Source of the DNA: Collinsella aerofaciens
Lineage (GTDB): Bacteria > Actinomycetota > Coriobacteriia > Coriobacteriales > Coriobacteriaceae
Direction of reading: 5' to 3'
DNA: 64,000 nucleotides
Assembly: GCA_008668235.1 (NCBI GenBank)
Contig: RQCP01000013.1
Span: 1 to 64,000 of the forward strand
Shown: piece by piece, positions 52,761 through 60,968 of the stretch
Layout: every line of letters starts with the position of its first letter
Numbering within the stretch: the first letter of the stretch is position 1
The notes under the pieces: model-generated
Database searches by the model: none
What the model saw: the letters and a program-made list of their open reading frames with translations, nothing else
Told to the model about the DNA's origin: nothing
Translations under genes and position numbers: made by a program

Positions 52761-54605
52761 CTAGGCCTCCTTAGTCGTAGAAATAGAATCGGACGATACT
52801 TCGACAGGTCCGCCAAAAGTACGGGCAGCTGCGGCTCCACCGGCAAGCGGAGTCGCCATCTGGGCTTTTGTGCGTCGTGGTGCCGAAACGGGAAGTTCAA
52901 AGGCAAAGCCCATCGCAAGCAAAAACCACGTAAGCGTATAGGTTGCAACCAGAGCGGCAACAAGGCCGCCCATCACGGCGCGTTGGGAAAATACGCTACA
53001 TGCAGCCACAACCAGCACCGGAACCTCGCAGGCAGAAAGCGCAAGCACACCCTGCAGGAAGCCCGGGCGCCGATCGCGCGCAAGCGCCCCCGCGGCAACG
53101 CCGGCTATGCCTGGCAGCGCCAACGCCAGTGCGGCAATAATACCCGGTAGCGACCCAGACCACACGAGCGATCCCAAAGTCGCCGTCACGCGAGCGCCCG
53201 ACGCCAGCAGCGCGGCCGAAACCACGATCACAGCCCAAACCACGCCACAGACGACCGTCGCGCCGACCATCAGCGCGCGACGAACCGCGCGGCCAGACGC
53301 ATCCATGGGGCACGGCGTGAGCGGCTCGCCGCGGAGCGAACGGCCGACATTTTGCGCATAGTGGTCACAAAACGCTGAGAGCGCCGCCTCGACCGCCGCC
53401 GGCTCGGGACGATCTTTTTGATGGCTGGACAGACAGGCCATCACCACGTCGAACAGCTGGGCATCGACAAACGCCAGCGCATCGCGTAGCTCTTCGGAAT
53501 CCGGCTCAAGCCCTAGCTGCTGGGCCTGCTCGGCCGCGGCGAGCGCCACATCGGGCTCACGACGAAGCAGCTGAGTCAAATCGCAACCGGGCGCATGGGC
53601 ACCAATGGGATAGTCGGGCCGCGTGTCCATCTTGAGACGGTAGGGGCTCGCGATGTCGCGCGTCTTTTTGCGCGAACCCGAGGTGCCCGAAGTGCTCGGC
53701 GCGGCTTCGTATGGCGCGACGCCGGCAATGAGCTCGTAAACCGTGCTTGCCGCGGCATAGACGTCAATCGCCGGCGACATACGCAAAGCGCGCAGGTCGG
53801 GAATATCGTCGGTGAGCATCTCGGGCGGGGCATAGGCAACCGTCGCGCGACGCAGCGTGGCATAGCGCTCGGTAAAGGACGCCTTGCCGCCGGTACCGGC
53901 CACGGCCGACGCAGGCTCGAGCGCCAGCGACGAGCCAAAGTCGATCAGGCACAGGTCAAAGGTGCCCTCGGCAAGCTGCCGGTCAAGCGGTAGACGCGCC
54001 GTACGCACCATAATATTAGCGGGCGAGATATCGCGATGGACAAAGCCCTCACCCACCAGGCTCATACGGCAGAGCAGATCGAACAGGTCGCGACCCAGAC
54101 GCGCCGCCACAAGCGGCGACAGGCGTCCGGCATCGTCCACGGCGAGTCGCGAACGCAAGCGGGCAAGCGTCTCGCCCTCGACCCATTCCATGACAATTGC
54201 AGGCACACCGTCGACCTCGCCCCAGCCATAGAGGCGGGGAAAGCCCTTAAGACCCGAAAGGGCGCGATGGCATTCGTATTCCTCCCGAAACGCCGCCTTG
54301 AACTTGGCGACCAGCGCCTCGTGAGCGGCATCGTCGTCGAACTCATCGCGCGTCGGCAAGATGAGCTGCTTGAGTGCCACGGCCTCGCCTTGGGCGTTGA
54401 CGGCACGCGTCACGCGGCCGATACCGCCACGGCGCATGGTGGCATCGTCGGCAAACAGCATCGTAAAACGACGCAGATAGGCAGGCAGTTCGTCCTGACC
54501 GAGCGCAATGGCCGGCTCAAACCCGTCGACACGCGCCAGGCGCAGGCCGACCATGGGATCGCGACCGAGCGATTGTGGTGTGGTGGATGCAAGATCGGTC
54601 ATCAT
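52761..54605 (-). CDS. Membrane Ser/Thr protein kinase 1 (no PASTA domain)
   Basis: The 614-aa Hanks-type kinase has its ATP-binding Lys79 in EAVALKQLIL, catalytic HRD 190-192 (VHRDISPANIMV) and DFG 222-224 (LIDFGSSLAL). The activation segment ends in YAPPEML. The Gly-rich loop is short (RRGGIGRV). After the kinase domain (to about 430), four hydrophobic helices follow (about 435-590), then a short tail. There are no PASTA repeats, so it does not sense peptidoglycan in the classical way. Its ATGATG start overlaps the TGA of the upstream gene, indicating coupling without its own Shine-Dalgarno. It works with the FHA protein downstream. Confidence 0.9.
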   Translation of the reverse strand: MMTDLASTTPQSLGRDPMVGLRLARVDGFEPAIALGQDELPAYLRRFTMLFADDATMRRGGIGRVTRAVNAQGEAVALKQLILPTRDEFDDDAAHEALVAKFKAAFREEYECHRALSGLKGFPRLYGWGEVDGVPAIVMEWVEGETLARLRSRLAVDDAGRLSPLVAARLGRDLFDLLCRMSLVGEGFVHRDISPANIMVRTARLPLDRQLAEGTFDLCLIDFGSSLALEPASAVAGTGGKASFTERYATLRRATVAYAPPEMLTDDIPDLRALRMSPAIDVYAAASTVYELIAGVAPYEAAPSTSGTSGSRKKTRDIASPYRLKMDTRPDYPIGAHAPGCDLTQLLRREPDVALAAAEQAQQLGLEPDSEELRDALAFVDAQLFDVVMACLSSHQKDRPEPAAVEAALSAFCDHYAQNVGRSLRGEPLTPCPMDASGRAVRRALMVGATVVCGVVWAVIVVSAALLASGARVTATLGSLVWSGSLPGIIAALALALPGIAGVAAGALARDRRPGFLQGVLALSACEVPVLVVAACSVFSQRAVMGGLVAALVATYTLTWFLLAMGFAFELPVSAPRRTKAQMATPLAGGAAAARTFGGPVEVSSDSISTTKEA

Positions 54606-55507
54606 AGGGCAAGCGCCGCCACGTTATTGTTGAAGTTACCGAGCGCGACGTCATCATCGCCGTAATGGCCGACCCATTGACATAGGTTGGTATAACAGCC
54701 CCACAGATTGGCATACTGCTGATACCACTTTGACCGGGGCGAGAATGTCTGACGACCGAACTCGGCTCGAATGACAAACATCTCCCCGACCAGGCTGTCG
54801 CACGGCCTGGGATCTCCCGTAGAGTTATAGGTCGAGACCACGTCATTGGCACGAGAAACATAGCCGTCGAGCATGTTGTACTTGGTCAGAAGCCAACTGT
54901 GAATGCTCTCTTCCTCAGCAGCGGAAAGGCCACCGGAGTTTGTATCGTTGTCAGTGTTGCCGCCCGTCGAGCCGCCGTTTCCAGACCCTACGGTAGAGGA
55001 ACCCGGCCCAGAGCCGCCGCCCGAACTCGATGAATCCGAGCCGGAGCCAGAAGTATCCGAGCTACCGGGCTTTCCGGACTGCTGAGCGTCCTGCTCCTTC
55101 TGCTGCTCGACCATATTCACCGTTGCCGCCACGCTATTGTTGGACAACCGATCGATGATCTTGGTGTTGGTGAGCACGATGGTTTTGCCATTGGCAAGCG
55201 TGACTTCGTTGTCCGGGGCCTCGGCGCCGTCCGCATCGTCGGTGCCAAACACAATATGCGCGACCACACTTGCCCAAGCATATCCAGTCGTGGTGCCCAG
55301 ATCACTTTTGACCTCATGCCCCACGCGCGGTTCGCGCGCGGTATGCGCCTGCATCATGGACGGCACGGTCATGCCATAGGCAGAAACACCAGCTATGACC
55401 AGCACCAGCGAGCACGATAGCAGTGCGTACGCCCGCGGCGCCAAGCCCAGTCGGCGTCGCATGCGCACCGCGGCGCCGCGCTTTGTCTGAGTGCCACCGG
55501 GCCGCAT
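54602..55507 (-). CDS. Anchored Ser/Gly-rich extracytoplasmic protein
   Basis: The 301-aa protein is not one I recognise. A basic N-terminus (KRGAAVRMRRRLGLAPR) precedes one membrane helix or uncleaved signal (about 25-45, AYALLSCSLVLVIAGVSAYG). The outer region then has a ~45-residue Ser/Gly/Asp/Asn low-complexity linker (about 155-195) and a C-terminal compact segment with four Cys/Trp-rich positions (GCYTNLCQWVGHYGD). The start at 55507 has GGAGGAG upstream. It is the first gene of the kinase-FHA operon and overlaps the kinase start by 4 bases, so it may be the kinase's sensor or substrate. Confidence 0.75.
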   Translation of the reverse strand: MRPGGTQTKRGAAVRMRRRLGLAPRAYALLSCSLVLVIAGVSAYGMTVPSMMQAHTAREPRVGHEVKSDLGTTTGYAWASVVAHIVFGTDDADGAEAPDNEVTLANGKTIVLTNTKIIDRLSNNSVAATVNMVEQQKEQDAQQSGKPGSSDTSGSGSDSSSSGGGSGPGSSTVGSGNGGSTGGNTDNDTNSGGLSAAEEESIHSWLLTKYNMLDGYVSRANDVVSTYNSTGDPRPCDSLVGEMFVIRAEFGRQTFSPRSKWYQQYANLWGCYTNLCQWVGHYGDDDVALGNFNNNVAALAL

Positions 55508-55524
55508 GCGTTCTCCTCCAAGAA

Positions 55525-55547
55525 AAACACGCCGCTCAGAAGCGGCG
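55525..55547 (-). terminator. Terminator-like hairpin just upstream of a ribosome binding site
   Basis: CGCCGCT at 55530-55536 pairs with 55541-55547, with TTTTT on the minus strand leading directly into the GGAGGAG of the next gene. It could terminate read-through or act as an attenuator for the kinase operon. Confidence 0.6.
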
Positions 55548-55677
55548 CATTCATTCAAATCCATATTTGAGTGTATCAGCGAACCCAAAAGGTTGCGCAA
55601 CGAATGGGCAAATTAAGGATGCGAGCGGAAGCATCCATGCGATAAGCGGATACGAAGCATCTTTGTTGCACAACAAA

Positions 55678-55723
55678 CTCACAGTCGCACGGGGAAATTA
55701 TGACTACCCCGTGCGACTGTGAG
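55678..55723 (-). terminator. Terminator of recR
   Basis: Arms 55678-55694 and 55707-55723 form a perfect 17-bp stem with a 12-nt loop; GTTTGTTG follows on the minus strand. It lies 31 bases past the recR stop. Confidence 0.8.
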
Positions 55724-55753
55724 GAAAACATACGGCAGGAGCAGACTCGCCAC

Positions 55754-56350
55754 CTAAATCGCGCGGCGGGCCTCGATGGCGCGGCCAAGCGTAAGCTCGT
55801 CGGCATACTCCAAGTCGCCGCCCACGGGCAGGCCGCTTGCCAGACGCGACACCTCGACGCCCAGCGGCTTGATAGTGCGGGCCAGGTAGCTCGCCGTGGT
55901 CTCGCCCTCAATATTGGGGTTGGTGGCGATGATGACCTCATGGATATCCTCGTGACCCAGACGCGCCAGCAGCTCGCGGATGTGCAACTGCTCGGGACCA
56001 ATCTTGTCCATGGGGCTGATCACGCCGCCCAGCACATGGTACAGGCCATGGTAGCTGCCCGTGCGCTCGATCGCCTGGACGTCGCGCGGCTCGCCCACCA
56101 CGCAAATACGAGTGGTATCGCGCATCGGGTCCTGGCAGATGGAGCACTCGTCGGCCGTGGCGTAGTTAAAGCAACGGCTGCAAAAGTGGACCTCCTGCTT
56201 GACCTCCAGGATGGCCTCGGCCAGGCGGCGGGCCTCCTCGGCATCGGCCTCGAGCAGGTAATAGGCGATGCGCTGGGCCGACTTGGGACCAATGCCCGGC
56301 AGACGGCCCAGCTCATCGAGCAGTTTTTGCAGACTGTGATTCGCACTCAT
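55754..56350 (-). CDS. recR: Recombination mediator RecR
   Basis: The 198-aa protein loads RecA at gaps with RecO/RecF. A helix-hairpin-helix (about 14-33, LGRLPGIGPKSAQRIAYYLL) is followed by the four-cysteine zinc motif Cys57, Cys60, Cys69, Cys72. The Toprim domain starts near residue 80 (ICVVGEPRDVQAIERTG; TNPNIEGETTASYLA) and the Walker-like end GLPVGGDLEYAD follows. The length is canonical, which supports the ATG at 56350 although its Shine-Dalgarno is poor. ybaB ends 13 bases upstream, a classical dnaX-ybaB-recR order. Confidence 0.97.
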   Translation of the reverse strand: MSANHSLQKLLDELGRLPGIGPKSAQRIAYYLLEADAEEARRLAEAILEVKQEVHFCSRCFNYATADECSICQDPMRDTTRICVVGEPRDVQAIERTGSYHGLYHVLGGVISPMDKIGPEQLHIRELLARLGHEDIHEVIIATNPNIEGETTASYLARTIKPLGVEVSRLASGLPVGGDLEYADELTLGRAIEARRAI

Positions 56351-56363
56351 ATATATGCGTGTC

Positions 56364-56684
56364 TTAGAACGGCATGCCCGGGATGTTGAGGCCGCCGGTG
56401 ATGGCGCCCATCTGCTTGTTAGCAAGCTCGTTGACGCCGCGGACGGCCTCGTTGACGGCAGCCATGATCATGTCCTGCAGCATATCGACGTCCTCGGGAT
56501 CGAGGGCATCGGGGTCAATAGTGAGGTTGACGAGCTCCATCTCGCCATTGACGGTCACCTTGACCATGCCGCCGCCGGCAGAGGCGTCGACGGTCTGGGA
56601 CTTGAGATTCTCCTGCGCGGCGGCAAGCTGCTCCTGCATCTTGCGAGCCTGCTTCATCATCTGCTGCATGTTCATACCGGCCAT
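56364..56684 (-). CDS. ybaB: YbaB/EbfC nucleoid-associated protein
   Basis: The 106-aa DNA-binding dimer has a Met/Gln-rich helix 1 (NMQQMMKQARKMQEQLAAAQ), the core strand GGGMVKVTVNGEMELVNLTI and the helix DMLQDMIMAAVNEAV. AAGGAG precedes the start. It is co-transcribed with recR as in most bacteria. dnaX, usually immediately upstream, is here separated by a 340-base region and a small plus-strand gene. Confidence 0.95.
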   Translation of the reverse strand: MAGMNMQQMMKQARKMQEQLAAAQENLKSQTVDASAGGGMVKVTVNGEMELVNLTIDPDALDPEDVDMLQDMIMAAVNEAVRGVNELANKQMGAITGGLNIPGMPF

Positions 56685-57024
56685 GATGGCTCCTTTACGT
56701 GCGGCCGCACGCCGAGCTGCAAGGGCAGCCGGAGCACGGCGGGACTTTCAAACTCAAAAATCGTACCACGGCGCGGGGCCAGCGAGCGGGGCGGACGTGT
56801 TCCCTCAGTCGATATACATGTCCTGGAGTGCAAGCTGCACCCAAAGATTATGCAAAGTTGAATAATTCGCATCTGCATAATATTGAAAGCTAAATCTTGT
56901 AGAGCCGGAATCCGACATTTTATGCGTCCCACTAAATGGCTAAATGCCGAGCCACTACTCGAGGCGGCGCACATGGCGGCAGGGTATAATTTGATTGCCA
57001 TGGATAGCAATTTGGAGGTGCCCC
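56685..57024. other. Divergent promoter region of ybaB and a small membrane gene
   Basis: On the plus strand TATAAT at 56985-56990 is a good -10, 34 bases before the start at 57025. No clear -35 is seen. The ybaB promoter must lie on the opposite strand; the AT-rich stretch 56855-56900 is the likely place. No gene is supported here. Confidence 0.45.
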
Positions 57025-57498
57025 ATGAATGCCCCCGACGTGCTCCAAAACATCCGCTCAAAACACCCCGCTGCATATGTGGTTCTCTATCTCTTTGTCG
57101 GCTGGGCATTGCTGGTTATCATCACCCATGCTATAGCCTTTGGAGCAGAGCTGCTGATAGCCAGCTCGGACCAGCCCGTCGTCAAATGGGAAGCGACCGA
57201 TGAGTGCACCGACGGAACTCGAACCATTTACTACAACAGCCCGTCCCTCTACCAAGAGTTCAAGGTCAAGATAAAGGACTCCAAGATTGTCGATGCCGAA
57301 CTAGGCTCTTTTTTGACAATCGGAGCAACCGTCAACGCCGAGCAAGTCGAGCACACGGACAGCCATGCGACGTATCGTATCGACCTCAGCATCCTAGGCC
57401 AACCGTCACGCACCTGTCTGCTCGAATGCGATATACGCGGCGCTACGTTGCACATGTCCGAAATACAGATGCGCCCGGACAAAGAGATCTCTTCTTGA
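57025..57498 (+). CDS. Small single-pass membrane protein, unknown function
   Basis: The 157-aa protein is not one I recognise. One membrane helix (about 17-40, YVVLYLFVGWALLVIITHAI) is followed by an extracytoplasmic beta-rich domain of about 110 residues (DECTDGTRTIYYNSPSLYQE, RTCLLECDIRGATLHM). GGAGG precedes the ATG at 57025 and a TATAAT box lies 34 bases upstream. It has somewhat more even base composition than its neighbours. It is inserted between ybaB and dnaX, on the opposite strand, and converges on dnaX with only 21 bases between stops. Confidence 0.7.
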   Translation: MNAPDVLQNIRSKHPAAYVVLYLFVGWALLVIITHAIAFGAELLIASSDQPVVKWEATDECTDGTRTIYYNSPSLYQEFKVKIKDSKIVDAELGSFLTIGATVNAEQVEHTDSHATYRIDLSILGQPSRTCLLECDIRGATLHMSEIQMRPDKEISS

Positions 57499-57519
57499 GC
57501 AGCATACCCGCCCGCACGG

Positions 57520-60000
57520 TTACTCCACCGGTTTGAAGATGGTGGCCTGGCCGAAGACGTTGCGGATGAGGGCTTTGGCCTCGTCCTCGGTCTGCGGGAT
57601 GCTCGGGGCTGCGCCCTGGTGGCCGAAGGGGCTGCCCGCGCCGGGGTTGGACTCCCAGGGAGCTGCAGGAGCGTCCTCCTCTTTGGCGACAGCCGCAGCG
57701 GGCCTGGGCGCGGGCGTCGCACCCGCCACGTCGAACGGGGGCAGATCGTCCCCGCCGGCATCGGCAGCAAAACCGCCAACCATGGCGTCGTCGTAGGGCA
57801 CCTGCTCGGATTCCCACGGCGCGGACTGCGCGACAGGCTGAGCCTTGGGGGCAGCCGAGCGCTCGGACGCACGGGGTGCGGGCTCGGTCGGGAGCTTACC
57901 CGTAGCGGGAGCGCCGGCAGGGTTGTCGGAGCGCAGCCAGGGAGCCTTGGCCAGGCCGGATGACTTGGACGCAGGCGCGACAGGCTTGGGCGCGGGCGCC
58001 GGAGCAGCCGGTTTGGGTGCCGCGGGCTTAGGCGCCGACGGGGTCGGTACCGCCACCGGCGCTGTTATTGGCTGCGGCGCGCTGACGCTCGAGGATACAG
58101 GGGCCGCCGAGGACACGGGTTGCGGGTCCGCAGATACCGCAGCCCGTGCAGATGGAGAATGCTCCTCATGTTGAGGAGCCGGCGTGCCACCTCCATCCAG
58201 GACGTAGTCGACGGTGCGACGCCCGAAGACCGCGCAGACCGTCGGCAGGACCACCGACTGCGTGTCGGCGCGACCGAGCATCTTGATGGCAAAGGTCGAG
58301 CCCGCAGGGAACGAGACGGTGAGCTTGGAGCCGTCGTCGGCCGTGGCGCGGGCATTGAGCAAAAGCCCCGCGTAGGAGGCCTGACGAGCCTTGACGCGCT
58401 CGACGACCTCGGCCCATTTGCGCTGGAGTTCGCCGGCATCCTCGACCGCGGAGGTCTCGGCGGCGCCGGCGGCAGCAACCTGGGCGGCATTGTTGGGCTG
58501 GGGCTTAGGTGCCGGAGCGGTGGCAGGCGCGGGGGCCGCAACGGGCTGAGGCGTCGGAGCCGGCGCAGGCTGAGGTGCAGGCGCTGCAGGCTTGGAAGCT
58601 GACACGGACGCAGAACGGGGCGCAGGCTGGGCAGCCGGAACAGCAGCACCACGGTCCCAAGGCATACCGCCCTGGCGCGCGGACGTAGCAGCGGGGGCAG
58701 CGGATGCCGCCGGGGCGGCAGCGCGGGCGCCCGAAATGAGCGTCGGCTGTTGGACAGCAGCGGGTACGGATGCTGCAGGCGCGGCGGCCTGAGCAGCAGC
58801 CACGCTCGCCGGCACGGCGGCGTTGGCAACCATGGCCTCCAGGCGTGCCACGCGCTCGGCCAATGCCTCAATCGTTAAATCAGCCTCGGGACGCGCCAGA
58901 CGCGTGCAGGCAATCTCGAGCACCAGGCGCACGTCGCTCGCGCCCCTCATCTCCAGTGCGGCATCGTCAAGCACTGTCAGCACACGGGCCAGGCGGTCGG
59001 CAGGATGCTCGCCAAAGGCAGCGGCCTCGGCAGCAAGCGCCTCGGCCTGCTCGGAGCCGCCCTCAAACAGCTCGGCACGGGCACCGGCAACGCAGGCAAC
59101 GTACACGTCACGCACATGCGCCACCAGGTCGCGCGTCAGCTCCAGCAGGTCGTTTCCTTCCTCGACCTGCGCACGGATCAGTCCATATAGCTCGGCAACA
59201 TCGCGATCGGCAATGGCGCGGGAAAACTCGCCCAGAATCTGGTCCGAAACCTCGCCTAAAAGCGAGCGGGCGTCGTCCGCATGCACAGAACCATTGCCAA
59301 AGACGCTCAGCTGCTCCAGCGTGGACAACGCGTCGCGCATACCGCCCTTGGCATGGCGCGCCACAATGGCGAGTGCCTCGTCGTCGTAATCGAAGCCCTC
59401 CTGCTCGCACACGTAGGACAGGCGATGCTCGATATCCTCGTTGCCGATGCGATGGAAATCGAAACGCTGGCAGCGCGAGAGGATGGTCTCCAGAATCTTT
59501 TGCGGGTCGGTGGTGCACAGCACAAAGATCACGTGTGCCGGCGGCTCCTCAAGAGTCTTGAGCAGCGCGTTGAACGCCGCCGTCGTGAGCATGTGGACCT
59601 CGTCGATGATATAGATCTTGTACTTGCCGCGCACCGGGGCAAAGTTGACGGAGTTGATGATCTCCTCGCGCACGTTGTCCACGCCGGTACGGCTTGCGGC
59701 ATCGAGCTCGTAGACATCCGGGTGGTTGCCCTCGGCGATGAGCTCGCACTCCTCGCAAGTACCGTCGGGCATGCAGCCGCTTGCACCCTCGGCGCGCGCC
59801 GCCTCGGCATTGCGGCACAGCAGCGCCTTGGCCAGAATGCGCGCCATAGTGGTCTTGCCCGTGCCGCGCGGTCCGCAGAACAGGTAGGCGTGGGACAGGC
59901 GTCCCTCGGTGATGGCGTGCTCGAGCGTCGAGACGATATGCTGCTGGCCCACCACGGAGTCGAAGGTGAGCGGTCGATACTTTCGGTACAACGATTCCAT
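57520..60000 (-). CDS. dnaX: DNA polymerase III subunit gamma/tau
   Basis: The 826-aa clamp-loader ATPase has Walker A GPRGTGKTT near residue 42, a zinc-binding set of four cysteines (about 58-78), the DExx motif IIDEVHML near 130 and sensor 1/SRC LSRCQRF near 172. Domain III ends near 365. A very long Ala/Pro/Gln-rich region (about 410-560) then precedes a conserved tau segment (ELQRKWAEVVERVKARQ, GSTFAIKMLGR) and another Pro/Ala-rich tail. GGGGGAG precedes the start at 60000. The tail is longer than in E. coli (643 aa), as common in high-GC bacteria. I saw no obvious frameshift slippery site. Confidence 0.96.
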   Translation of the reverse strand: MESLYRKYRPLTFDSVVGQQHIVSTLEHAITEGRLSHAYLFCGPRGTGKTTMARILAKALLCRNAEAARAEGASGCMPDGTCEECELIAEGNHPDVYELDAASRTGVDNVREEIINSVNFAPVRGKYKIYIIDEVHMLTTAAFNALLKTLEEPPAHVIFVLCTTDPQKILETILSRCQRFDFHRIGNEDIEHRLSYVCEQEGFDYDDEALAIVARHAKGGMRDALSTLEQLSVFGNGSVHADDARSLLGEVSDQILGEFSRAIADRDVAELYGLIRAQVEEGNDLLELTRDLVAHVRDVYVACVAGARAELFEGGSEQAEALAAEAAAFGEHPADRLARVLTVLDDAALEMRGASDVRLVLEIACTRLARPEADLTIEALAERVARLEAMVANAAVPASVAAAQAAAPAASVPAAVQQPTLISGARAAAPAASAAPAATSARQGGMPWDRGAAVPAAQPAPRSASVSASKPAAPAPQPAPAPTPQPVAAPAPATAPAPKPQPNNAAQVAAAGAAETSAVEDAGELQRKWAEVVERVKARQASYAGLLLNARATADDGSKLTVSFPAGSTFAIKMLGRADTQSVVLPTVCAVFGRRTVDYVLDGGGTPAPQHEEHSPSARAAVSADPQPVSSAAPVSSSVSAPQPITAPVAVPTPSAPKPAAPKPAAPAPAPKPVAPASKSSGLAKAPWLRSDNPAGAPATGKLPTEPAPRASERSAAPKAQPVAQSAPWESEQVPYDDAMVGGFAADAGGDDLPPFDVAGATPAPRPAAAVAKEEDAPAAPWESNPGAGSPFGHQGAAPSIPQTEDEAKALIRNVFGQATIFKPVE

Positions 60001-60116
60001 GGGTGCTCCCCCGGGTATACTGAGTCTTGTTGCCGCGGCGGCCATGCGGTCGCACAGCATACTGCATTCCATAATAACCCGTACGGCGAGCCCGCCGCGA
60101 TAGGAGTCCAAAGAGC

Positions 60117-60824
60117 ATGGCAGACGCAGAGAGCAACCTCGTTCCCTCCGAAGCAGCCGACCAGGTCGAGGTCGCGCTCGAGGAGCAGGCCGCAGCCGAC
60201 GACGGCATCCTGTACCTCAACGAGTACCAGTACGAAAACGACCTGGTCACCGACTTCGCCCGCCTGGTCGCCTCGCCCAGGCGTCGCGGCTCGCTGTATG
60301 TCGCCGCGGCAATTGCCGCGCTCATCGGCATCGGCATGCTGGTGGCCGGCGGCAACTGGATCAAGTTTGGCGTCGTCCTGATCGTGTTCGGCGCCTTTTT
60401 GGCCTGGTGGAGCAAAAACCTGCACCACACCCTCGCCCGCGACTTTATCGACGCCGTTGAGGCCGACGAGTCCATGGGTGGCCGCTATCGCCGCGTCGCC
60501 GCCAACGAGGACGGCCTGATGGTTTGGGGCAAGAGCGGCAAGTCACAGTTCTTCCCGTTTGAAAAGCTCGACCACGTGCTCGACGGCGAGCGCATCTTTG
60601 TGGCCATGTTCGCCGACCAGGGCGTGACGATCCCCAAGGACACCTTCGTCCGTGGCGATGCCGAGCAGTTCGGCCCCTTCCTCAAGGCCCGCATCAACAA
60701 AAAACTCCGCATCGAGACCAAGAAGAAGAAAATGAAGGCAGAAAAGGCCGCTGCCGAAGCCAAACAGGGCGACAAGCCCCAGGAGACCAAGCGCAAGCAG
60801 AAGAAGAACAAGAAAAAGCGCTAA
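60117..60824 (+). CDS. YcxB-like membrane protein
   Basis: The 235-aa protein has an acidic N-terminus, two closely spaced hydrophobic segments (about 60-98) and a cytosolic YcxB-like domain (GRYRRVAANEDGLMVWGKSG, FPFEKLDHVLDGERIFVAMF, TIPKDTFVRGDAEQFGPFLK). The tail (about 195-235) is almost pure Lys/Glu/Ala with a final KKNKKKR, which could bind nucleic acid or acidic lipid. AGGAG lies 10 bases upstream of the ATG. It is divergent from dnaX and upstream of the kinase locus with a 144-base gap. Function of the family is unknown. Confidence 0.72.
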   Translation: MADAESNLVPSEAADQVEVALEEQAAADDGILYLNEYQYENDLVTDFARLVASPRRRGSLYVAAAIAALIGIGMLVAGGNWIKFGVVLIVFGAFLAWWSKNLHHTLARDFIDAVEADESMGGRYRRVAANEDGLMVWGKSGKSQFFPFEKLDHVLDGERIFVAMFADQGVTIPKDTFVRGDAEQFGPFLKARINKKLRIETKKKKMKAEKAAAEAKQGDKPQETKRKQKKNKKKR

Positions 60825-60882
60825 GGCCAAGCCAGGCAGGCAGCCTCGCATCCCGCTATCCTCCCCATGCACCCGAGCGTGC

Positions 60883-60888
60883 TACACT
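60883..60888 (+). promoter_or_regulatory. Possible -10 box of the kinase 2 operon
   Basis: TACACT lies 81 bases upstream of the kinase 2 start. No convincing -35 is seen, so confidence is low. Confidence 0.3.
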
Positions 60889-60968
60889 AGCAGCATCTAT
60901 GCCACCGCGAACGGCTCGGCCCCGCGCCCGCCGCTCGCAAACGAACTTTAAACGCACGAGGGTTGGCC

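Noticed and set aside
57520..60000. Programmed frameshift in dnaX producing gamma
   Set aside because: I could not find a clear A-AAA-AAG-type slippery run with a following hairpin; the GC-rich Ala/Pro region offers none.
60001..60116. SRP RNA gene between dnaX and the YcxB-like gene
   Set aside because: Many bacteria encode the small SRP RNA beside dnaX, but the conserved GGUCAGG..GGAAGCAGC core is absent here.
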